A stretch of 34,595 nt of DNA, taken from the NCBI GenBank assembly GCA_946480915.1, contig CAMLLO010000047.1:1-34595 (forward strand). The letters are read 5' to 3'. Below, piece after piece: positions 24,740 through 32,500 of this stretch; position 1 is the stretch's first letter, and each line of letters begins with the position of its first letter. A program made the position numbers and the translations under genes. Origin of the DNA: an uncultured Sphingobacteriaceae bacterium. Lineage in GTDB: Bacteria; Bacteroidota; Bacteroidia; Sphingobacteriales; Sphingobacteriaceae. The notes under the pieces are model-generated. The model searched no databases. It was not told the origin of the DNA and saw only the letters and a program-made list of their open reading frames with translations.

Positions 24740-25849
24740 TTAAGCATTAAGAGACTGTACAATAAGCTTGGCAGCTTTTTCCGAAGCGCCGGGTTCTCCC
24801 ATCCTCTCAGCCAGCTGCTGATAATTTATAAGCATCTGGCTGCGATACAGGGGATCATGCAAAATAGCATTGAGCTCCCTGGTAAGCAATTCAGTATTGC
24901 AATCTTCCTGTATTAATTCTTTTACTACAGGCATATCCATTATCAGATTTACCAACGAGATATATTTTATTTTGACCAGCATACGGGCAATTCCGATACT
25001 TATGGGATTTCCTTTATAAACCACAATTTGTGGAATATCTAAAAGAGCTGTTTCCAGTGTGGCTGTACCCGAAGCAACAATTGCCGCATCAGAGTTTTTC
25101 AACAGATTATAGGTCTGATTATAGACCACCGGCACTTTATCATCCCCCACGAATTTCTGGTAAAATTCTTCGGTAAATCCCGGAGCACCCCCGATTACAA
25201 ACTGATAATTCGGAAACTGGTGCAACAGGCTCAGCATTGGGGGCAAAATTCGGGTTATCTCCTGCTTCCTGCTACCTGGCAACAAAGCAATAATTGCTTT
25301 CTCGCCTAAAGAATGAGTCAATCTGAAACGTTCGTCGGGTTTAAAGTCTGCGATTGCATCTAACAATGGATTTCCGACATACTCAACTTCCATCCCCCAT
25401 GACTTGTAAAAATCTTTTTCAAAAGGCAGGATGCAAAACATCTTATCTACGACCTTCTTTATTTTCAGAACCCGCTTTTGATTCCATGCCCATACTTTAG
25501 GTGAGATATAGTAGAAAACTTTAATACCTTTTTTCTTTGCGAATTCGGCAATTTTTAAATTGAAGCCGGGAAAGTCTATAAGAATTAAAACATCGGGTTT
25601 ATTTGCAAGAATGTCTGCTTTTGTATTCTTAAGATTTTTAAGAATCGTACGTATATTAAAAAGCACTTCCACAAAGCCCATAAATGCCATTTCAGAATAG
25701 TGCTTTACCAGTTCACCGCCTTCGGCATGCATCAGATCGCCGCCAAGAAAACGAAAATGAGCATTCGTATCCTCGGCTTTTAAGGCTTTCATCAAATTAG
25801 CTCCATGCAAATCGCCCGAAGCTTCTCCTGCTATTAGATAATAGGTCAT
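24740..25849 (-). CDS. lpxB: Lipid-A-disaccharide synthase
   Basis: A 369-residue GT19 glycosyltransferase that joins UDP-2,3-diacylglucosamine and lipid X to form the lipid A disaccharide at the inner membrane. Family landmarks are the N-terminal YYLIAGEASGDLHGANLM, LIDFPGFNLKIA, YYISPKVWAWNQKR, LLPGSRKQEI and VASGTATLE. Its ATG overlaps the stop of the preceding small membrane protein by 4 nt (ATGA), so translation is probably coupled. The order surE, small membrane protein, lpxB is a housekeeping arrangement in this group and marks the end of the arabinose region. Confidence 0.96.
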   Translation of the reverse strand: MTYYLIAGEASGDLHGANLMKALKAEDTNAHFRFLGGDLMHAEGGELVKHYSEMAFMGFVEVLFNIRTILKNLKNTKADILANKPDVLILIDFPGFNLKIAEFAKKKGIKVFYYISPKVWAWNQKRVLKIKKVVDKMFCILPFEKDFYKSWGMEVEYVGNPLLDAIADFKPDERFRLTHSLGEKAIIALLPGSRKQEITRILPPMLSLLHQFPNYQFVIGGAPGFTEEFYQKFVGDDKVPVVYNQTYNLLKNSDAAIVASGTATLETALLDIPQIVVYKGNPISIGIARMLVKIKYISLVNLIMDMPVVKELIQEDCNTELLTRELNAILHDPLYRSQMLINYQQLAERMGEPGASEKAAKLIVQSLNA

Positions 25850-26109
25850 TGCCGCATTTTATGATAAAAAAATATAAAAGCACAAACAAATGTCGCTGCT
25901 ATAATACCCTTTGCTGTATTTTCCTTGTACGCTCTGACAAAAAATCTCATCAATAGCAGATTCAATGCAACACAGCCTATGTAGAGCAAATCGTCTTTTT
26001 CTAATACTTTAATATTCTTTTTAAGGATCTCGACGAAGAGGAATGCCAGTCCCGGAAGAATCAAACCAAGAACTAATCCTAACCAAACATTATCACGCTT
26101 TAACATCAA
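25846..26109 (-). CDS. Small three-helix membrane protein between surE and lpxB
   Basis: An 87-residue protein with three predicted membrane helices: about residues 8-28 (VWLGLVLGLILPGLAFLFVEI), 40-58 (DLLYIGCVALNLLLMRFFV) and 66-82 (AKGIIAATFVCAFIFFY). The linkers are charged. It overlaps the end of surE by 17 nt and the start of lpxB by 4 nt, so it is firmly part of that operon. An internal start at the second methionine (26106) is equally possible. No function is known to me; location next to lpxB hints at envelope biogenesis, but that is inference. Confidence 0.85.
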   Translation of the reverse strand: MMLKRDNVWLGLVLGLILPGLAFLFVEILKKNIKVLEKDDLLYIGCVALNLLLMRFFVRAYKENTAKGIIAATFVCAFIFFYHKMRQ

Positions 26110-26872
26110 ATTGCCAGCTATTTAAAATTGGAATTGCATGGTGCGCCGTTAAATCGAACTGCACCGGTACAACCGAAACAAACTCATTATCCAAGGCCCA
26201 TACATCTGTATCTTCACCTTTATCGCCCGACTGAAAAACGCCTGTTAGCCAGTAATAATTCCGCTTATGCGGATCAAGACGTTCATCAAACTCCTCAGCA
26301 TATTTAGCATTAGCCTGACGGCAGACTTTAATTCCCTTTAGTTTTGAGGTATTGGGAAAATTGACGTTTAACAATGTCGACTGCGGCATCCCATTAGTTA
26401 ATACCTGTTCTGCAATCATTTTGATAAAGGGGACGCATGCAGTAAAATCAGCATCGTAAGTAAAGTCGTCGTATGAAAAGCCGATTGAAGGAATTCCTTC
26501 GATGGCGCCTTCCATGGCTGCAGACATGGTGCCCGAATACAGAATATTGATCGAATGATTAAGTCCGTGATTAATCCCCGAAACACATAAATCAGGCTTT
26601 TTACCTTTAAATATTTTGTTGACAGCCAACTTCACACAATCCACCGGAGTGCCCGAAGATTTGTACATTTCATATTCGGGATAGATATGCACTTTATCTA
26701 AACGAAGCGGCTTTGCAATGGTAATAGCATGCCCGGTACCCGACTGTGGGCCATCGGGAGCAACCACCACCACATTCCCGAGCGTACTCATTGCGTCCAT
26801 CAGCACTTTAATACCCGGAGCATCAATACCATCATCGTTCACCACTAAAATAGTGGGCTTATCATTTTTCAT
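26093..26872 (-). CDS. surE: 5'/3'-nucleotidase SurE
   Basis: A 259-residue SurE-family metal-dependent nucleoside monophosphate phosphatase. The N-terminal ILVVNDDGIDAPG carries the metal ligands Asp13 and Asp14. PQSGTGHAIT contains Ser44, CVSGINHGLN holds the asparagine of the metal site, and GTMSAAMEGAIEGIPSI is a family signature. The start is set at ATG 26872. The frame is open for 18 further codons to an ATG at 26926, but those codons belong to the leader repeat shared with the GH51 gene. It is the first gene of the surE - membrane protein - lpxB operon. Confidence 0.95.
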   Translation of the reverse strand: MKNDKPTILVVNDDGIDAPGIKVLMDAMSTLGNVVVVAPDGPQSGTGHAITIAKPLRLDKVHIYPEYEMYKSSGTPVDCVKLAVNKIFKGKKPDLCVSGINHGLNHSINILYSGTMSAAMEGAIEGIPSIGFSYDDFTYDADFTACVPFIKMIAEQVLTNGMPQSTLLNVNFPNTSKLKGIKVCRQANAKYAEEFDERLDPHKRNYYWLTGVFQSGDKGEDTDVWALDNEFVSVVPVQFDLTAHHAIPILNSWQFDVKA

Positions 26873-27011
26873 CAGAGAATAATTGTTTTTTATCGGAGAT
26901 GAAGCTATCATCAGCATTTTCGTCACTTTTTGTAAAAGACATGCTCATGTTGGTTCCATCAATGTATAATAAAATTGATCCTGATACTTATCTAACCAGA
27001 ATAGCTAAAGA
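26873..27011 (-). repeat. Leader element copy 2 (long hairpin plus fixed spacer) before surE
   Basis: Arms at 26898-26917 and 26941-26960 form an imperfect inverted repeat (15 of 20 positions), with a 23-nt loop containing a CTTTT/AAAAG stem. The gene-proximal arm ends 25 nt before the surE ATG, the same distance as in the GH51 copy at 6881-7071. Similarity extends outward to a shared CTTTAG near 27003-27008 that may be part of the promoter. The loop is 53 nt shorter than in copy 1. Confidence 0.7.
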
Positions 27012-27192
27012 TTCATTGTAAGTACGACAGCGAAATTACAAAAAAAAGAATGGCTGAATGACCCTCGCTTACAGGGTGTTTGAAAATAAAATTTCGTCGA
27101 TGCTTAAGTGAAACTTTCTTGTTACATTGCATTGTAAATGATGAGCAGCCTTCCCATAAGGCTCCAAGCAACAACCGTTATAAACTAATAGT
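27012..27192. other. Rest of the 320-bp gap between surE and the lipoprotein gene
   Basis: No gene is seen. The only marked structure is a near-palindrome TTACATTGCATTGTAA at 27122-27137 (14 of 16 positions symmetric), 55 bp upstream of the lipoprotein ATG, a possible operator for that gene. Its orientation (ACA before TGT) differs from the arabinose sites. Confidence 0.4.
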
Positions 27193-28290
27193 ATGAGGAT
27201 TAAACCCGTTGTACGATTTTATGTCGTATGTTTAAGTATCATCCTGGCATCGTGTAAAAAAGAAAAGATTACCGATATTGCCCCTACAGTACCACCTAAA
27301 ATTTCTTCTGAAATAACGGCATTAGATTTAGGAGGAATTAAATTTACCCCCTCGGGAACACCAATTGGCTTTAATTCGCTGGCAATAGGGCGTGAAATAC
27401 AAGGCAAAAGTCCAGAATTAAGACTGTCATCATCAGGATGGACACATCCTTCGATTTTGTTTTTTGAAAACAAATGGAGCGGGTACAATTATTGGGCATC
27501 TTTAACTCCCTATCCTCATACTGATAGCCAATATGAAAACCCTCATATTTTTTGTTCAAACGATGGGATAACCTGGATTGAACCCAGGGGCATCTTCAAT
27601 CCGATTGAGCCCTGCCCCAGAGACATTGGCTTTAATTCAGATGTAAACTTAATGTTTGAAAATAACATGCTTTATTGTTATTGGCGAGCCACCCTTGCCG
27701 ATACAAGAGCTATTTACGTGAGAAAAAGTGCCGATGGTATACACTGGGGCAGTAAAGAGCTGGTGTGTAAAATGCCTTATGGAGTTGTTGATGTAATATC
27801 ACCGTCTTTTATCAAAGATGCTGATCAATATTATTGTTACGCCGTTTGTGGTGTTGAAAACCAGGCCGGCAATTATTTTAATAAATACAGCATCAGAAGA
27901 ATGATATCTTCCGATCCGTTAAAATTTAATCCCGAAAAGGATAATGGTTTTGATTTGATTAAAATTGCGGGGAGACCTTGGGGAGACACTCAAGAGCCAT
28001 GGCATTTAGAGGTAAAAAAACTAAATAAATTTTGGATGCTTCTCATAACCACAACCAACTTTAACGGTTACGGCAATGGCGGACGATTGTTTTTTGGCTA
28101 TTCTACAGATGGGATAAATTTTACTTTTAAGCATAAAGCTATATGTTCTTTTCCAGGCAGCACCTATAAAAGTTCTTTTAATCCAAAGTTTGACTTAGCG
28201 CAAAAGAGAGTCAATATTGAAATGTGGCGCTCTATGATGGATTTTGACTGGGCCGTGTTTCACGACAATTTTTCAATTGCTGCAATGTAG
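27193..28290 (+). CDS. Putative beta-propeller lipoprotein, GH43/GH32-like fold, function unknown
   Basis: A 365-residue protein with a lipoprotein signal (LASC, Cys21, then KKEK). Repeating blade-like motifs suggest a five-bladed propeller: THPSILFF (84-91) with GYNYW (97-101), ENPHIF (115-120) with NDGITW (123-128), then RKSADGIHW, and FGYSTDGINF near the C-terminus. The aromatic and Asp-Gly turns are typical of GH43/GH32/GH117-like propellers, but I cannot assign the three catalytic carboxylates with confidence, so it may be a binding protein. It is transcribed alone: surE is divergent upstream and a terminator lies just downstream. A link to the arabinan locus is not shown. Confidence 0.7.
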   Translation: MRIKPVVRFYVVCLSIILASCKKEKITDIAPTVPPKISSEITALDLGGIKFTPSGTPIGFNSLAIGREIQGKSPELRLSSSGWTHPSILFFENKWSGYNYWASLTPYPHTDSQYENPHIFCSNDGITWIEPRGIFNPIEPCPRDIGFNSDVNLMFENNMLYCYWRATLADTRAIYVRKSADGIHWGSKELVCKMPYGVVDVISPSFIKDADQYYCYAVCGVENQAGNYFNKYSIRRMISSDPLKFNPEKDNGFDLIKIAGRPWGDTQEPWHLEVKKLNKFWMLLITTTNFNGYGNGGRLFFGYSTDGINFTFKHKAICSFPGSTYKSSFNPKFDLAQKRVNIEMWRSMMDFDWAVFHDNFSIAAM

Positions 28291-28309
28291 TACGCTTAAA
28301 TGATAAAAT

Positions 28310-28340
28310 AATGGCCCTGTATTTTACAGGGCCATTGTTT
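28310..28340. terminator. Bidirectional terminator between lipoprotein and CsbD genes
   Basis: A 12-bp perfect stem (28310-28321 with 28325-28336, core ATGGCCCTGTA) and a TTT loop. GTTTTA follows on the plus strand and ATTATTTTATCA continues on the minus strand. It serves both convergent genes. Confidence 0.88.
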
Positions 28341-28525
28341 TATAGACTTCTCAACCAGTCGATTACCCCTTCGCGGGTTTTACCTGTTTTATTTTGTAAG
28401 CGACCATAAAGTTCATCTTCTTTACCCTCTTCGTAAGTCAGGTCATCGTCGGTTAAATCCCCATAAGATTGCTTAATTTTTCCTTTAAGCTCGTTCCATT
28501 TTCCTTTTAATTCTAATCTGTCCAT
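28340..28525 (-). CDS. CsbD-like stress-response protein
   Basis: A 61-residue hydrophilic protein of the CsbD family. It begins [19 protein letters not shown] and continues [34 protein letters not shown], the characteristic charged helical pattern. Members are small soluble proteins induced by general stress; the biochemical role is unknown. It is monocistronic, with its stop next to the shared terminator. The family call is clear despite the short length. Confidence 0.9.
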   Translation of the reverse strand: MDRLELKGKWNELKGKIKQSYGDLTDDDLTYEEGKEDELYGRLQNKTGKTREGVIDWLRSL

Positions 28526-28605
28526 GTTTTTGATAATTAGGTGTGAAAAAGAAACAGGTGTAAATTAAAAAGGTTTGATTACACGAACAGCTGAAATGAA
28601 TAGGC

Positions 28606-29526
28606 TTACCAATAACAAGCATTATGATCTCTACCCTTCACAGCAAATCTAAATTTCAGCATAACTTCATGAGAGCCCTTTTGAACTTTTGAGAGTTCTG
28701 TTTGAGAGAAATCGTAAGAATATCCCAATTGTATATCCGGAGTAATAAATACCGACGCTAAAGCATCAAAAGAATCCATCGTACGATAAGATGCTCCAAG
28801 CCACAAAGTTTCTTTTATTAATACGTTGGCATTTAAATCCGCCTGCATTGGAGAACCATTTACATATTTAATTAACAGGTTTGGTTTAAATTTAAAATCA
28901 TAGCTAAACTCAATTAATGAACCTGCCTGAAATAAAAAGTGAGGCTTAACTTTAGGGGATGATGATTCCTCATTGAAAGAAGAAAAATCTCTGGCAAAGA
29001 AATGCGGTGAGGATAAACCGATATAATAATTATCATTAAAAAACATCACACCAACGCCAAAGTTGCCACGCATGGTGCTGGAGTTATAAAATTTGGGATC
29101 GTTAATAGACTCGGGGCTGTAATTATAGTTTTGAGAATAATCAGCACGAAAGCTACTTACGCCTCCATTAATTCCTACCGCCAGATAGGCGTCGTCAAAC
29201 ATTTCTACACGTTGTGATAACGTGAAATATCCCCCGGTTTCTTTCAGCACCTCTCCTACCTGATCATTTATTAATAATGCGCCAACAAAAGTATTCGATT
29301 CTTTTATAGGGGTATGTATGGCGAAAGTTTGAGTTTGCGGAGCCCCTTTAAAGCCCACCCACTGATGGCGTGAAAGTGCGGTTATTGTTAAGGATTCATC
29401 CACAGAGGCATAAGCCGGGTTTATAGCCAGTGTATTAAACATATATTGAGTATACATAGCCTGCTGTTGCCCGTATCCCAGAAAACTGAGTATTAGTAAA
29501 ATGAATAAAATAACAACCCTTCTCAT
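28606..29526 (-). CDS. PorP/SprF-family type IX secretion membrane protein
   Basis: A 306-residue outer-membrane beta-barrel protein with a signal peptide (MRRVVILFILLILSFLGYGQ). The opening QQQAMYTQYMFNTLAINPAYA and SRHQWVGFKGAPQTQTF are hallmarks of the PorP/SprF family, and the C-terminal strand contains GSHEVMLKFRF. SprF-like proteins help secrete or attach type IX substrates that end in the gliding-motility (type B) C-terminal domain. The gene 4 nt upstream encodes exactly such a substrate, so the two form a dedicated substrate-partner pair. Confidence 0.93.
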   Translation of the reverse strand: MRRVVILFILLILSFLGYGQQQAMYTQYMFNTLAINPAYASVDESLTITALSRHQWVGFKGAPQTQTFAIHTPIKESNTFVGALLINDQVGEVLKETGGYFTLSQRVEMFDDAYLAVGINGGVSSFRADYSQNYNYSPESINDPKFYNSSTMRGNFGVGVMFFNDNYYIGLSSPHFFARDFSSFNEESSSPKVKPHFLFQAGSLIEFSYDFKFKPNLLIKYVNGSPMQADLNANVLIKETLWLGASYRTMDSFDALASVFITPDIQLGYSYDFSQTELSKVQKGSHEVMLKFRFAVKGRDHNACYW

Positions 29527-29530
29527 ATCC

Positions 29531-32500
29531 CTAGCGCTTTATAATTACATATCCTTTATTCAACCTCATAACATTATCAACTTTTGTATAAATCATGAAG
29601 TAATAAACACCTTCCGGCAGAGTTGATTCTTTATTAGCAAACAAGCCTGCATTGGCCGACCCAGAAAATGCTTTATCCTTATTGTTGTATCCTTTAATAC
29701 GAAAAACCTCGTTTCCCCAGCGATTAAAAATCACCACTTCGTTATCAGAGTATTTGTCAATATTATAGATCACGAAATTTTCGTTTCCAAGACCATCTCC
29801 GTTTGGCGACATGTAAGGATCAGGGCTAATATCCCCGTTTGCATCTGGCCCAACAGGCTTTGTTTCAGGAGTAACTTCTGTGATGGTAATTTCAGATCCG
29901 CTTTCTATTTCCACATATAGAGATGAGACTGAGGCAATATTAATTTCAGCAACTTCGTCGCCTTCTTTAACATAATCTTTGGTACTGCTGAAAGTTAATT
30001 GTTGAGTAGACGTTGTGTCTCCGGCTTTAATTATAAAAGATGCAGAATTGCCACTTAATTTGTAATCTTTATTTGCTTCTGCATCGCCCTTATATTCTAA
30101 CACCACAGTTACATCCTGAAGAACTGGCTCTGACAATTTTGCCGTAACTGTTATGGCTTCGCCCTCTTTTATGGTAACTAATGTTGGAGTTAATTTCACT
30201 ATTGCTTTCGGCTGAACCCCGATGGTTACTACAGCATCATCCGTAAGTCCCGCGACATCAATCACCTGGTATGTAAATCCGTCGTAACCAGACAATGTAG
30301 TTGAGTTCGGAGTATAAATGAATGAGCCATCATTTTCATTGAATGAAACTAATGTTCCTTTTGTTGGGGGAACAGTCACTTTAAATCGAAGCATATCTCC
30401 ATCAATATCAGAATCATTAGGACTCACATTTTCTCTTAAAGTACCCTCTCTAAGCACGTAGAAGATATCATCTTCGGCTACCGGAGCATCATTGGCTGGC
30501 GTAACCGTTACGGTAACACTTGCTTCATTAGATTCTAAGCCTGTTATATCTTTTACCGTGTACGTAAAAGAATGAGTTCCGTTGTCATTTAATTCCGGCG
30601 TATAAGTTACTGTCCCATCGCGATTTACTTTCACAGCCCCTTTTAGAGGAGGTGTTTTAATGGTGATACTGGTTGGATCTATGCCATCGCTGTCACCATC
30701 GTTAGCAATAAGCGAGAACGTTACTGGAGTATCTTCCGGAGTAATTATCATATCTGCCATTGCCATTGGAAGGACATCATCATCATGAATTACGCCTGTA
30801 ACTTCAGAATAGTTAAGACTTAGTCGACTATCAAAGTTGTTCGATAAATTGGTAAGACTGATGATATACTTCTCATCCGCCTCCATCTTCAGATCTCCTT
30901 TAATTAGAACAGATATTTTTTGAACTTCACCTGCGGCTCCGGCGAATGTTAATCGTCCCGTTAACGGTAGGTAATCGTTATCAGAAATTGTGGCGGTTCC
31001 ATCCGAAGTTGCATAATCAAACGAAAAACCAGTTGAAGTACTTAAAGGAAGTGTTGCATTAAACACTGCGGTAACATATCCACTGTTTCCTTCTTTTACA
31101 ATTACCGGATTTGTGAGTATGATGGAGGCTGCGTCGTTATCTTCGATAAGCAGCTCAACCGGAGAATTTTCTACCAGAATAGCATTCGGCATACTGCTCA
31201 GTACAATTCCTGTTCTTAAATTAACAGTTTCCGAAGGCTCGATGACATCGTCATCATTTATTACCAGGTTTAAAGTTACGTTATTCTGCCCGGCAGGTAG
31301 AGTAATGCTACCCGACTGATTAAGCAGGTAATCTACCTTGTTGCCTAAAGCAGTTCCGCTTAAATCGTAAGGAATAACTATTGGCTTATCGCAATAAACT
31401 CCGGAAGGTAAACTGAAGGTGAAATAGCCGCCGGCAGCGCCTTCTTTACCGTCTGTTTTAGAGATGGTTATGGTGCCGTTATCGTCATTTAAAATCCTGC
31501 CTGTAGATGGCATTCCGCTAAAAGTTAATTTACCGCCGAAACTATTTGATAAATTACGTAAGATGAGATTAAACTCTTCATCGCTTTCTATTTTACTATC
31601 GCCATTAACAAGAATGGTGATGGTTTGTACTTCCCCTTGAGTACCCTTAAAGTTAATATTGGCAGTTTTAGCTACATAGTCATTATCATTAACTTTTGCG
31701 GTACCGTCTAAAGTTGTATAACCAACAGAAAAATTACTTCCGGTAGCGGCAGTTAGGGTAACGCTAAAACTGGCTAATGTCGGACCGCTATTGCCTTCCG
31801 AAACTACAGACAGCTTACTAAGTTTTAACTCTCCTTTGTCGTTATCTGTGATGTTTAAAGTGATCGGAGAATTGATTACTGCGATACCAGCATAACAATC
31901 GTTCACTGGAACACCAGCGGTAAGTATAACTGTTTCTGTGTTCTCTACAACTCCATCATCTACGACTGAAAGTGCAAGAATTACACTGTTTTCTCCTGCT
32001 GGTATGACTACAGACCCGGTTGAAGGTGCTGAATAATCCTCACCACCACAAATAGCTGTTCCCGTTAAAACATATGGAATGGTAGTAAATTCGTCAGCAG
32101 TAATTCCCGAAGGGAAACTAAATTTAAAACTTGCGTCGCGGCTACCTTCCGCACCATCAACTTTACTAATCGTAATTTTTTTGTTAGCAAGTGTATTATC
32201 ATCATCTTTTATCAGGCCGGAAGCAGACTCGTTTATAATTAAGCGGCCATCAAAATCATTCGAGAGATTGCTTAATTCTACAGTGAAATCCTCATCTTCT
32301 TCAATCTTCAGATCACCTTTAACAGGTACAGAAATATTTACAAAATCGCCTGCTTTACCTGTAAAAGTGAGGGTTCCGGTACTTGCGATGTAATCATTAT
32401 CCAAAACTGTAGCCGTGCCATCTACTGTTGTATAATCAATGGTAAAAGGATCTCCGGTTCCATTATTCAAAGTAACGGTGAACACTGCGTTAGTTATTCC

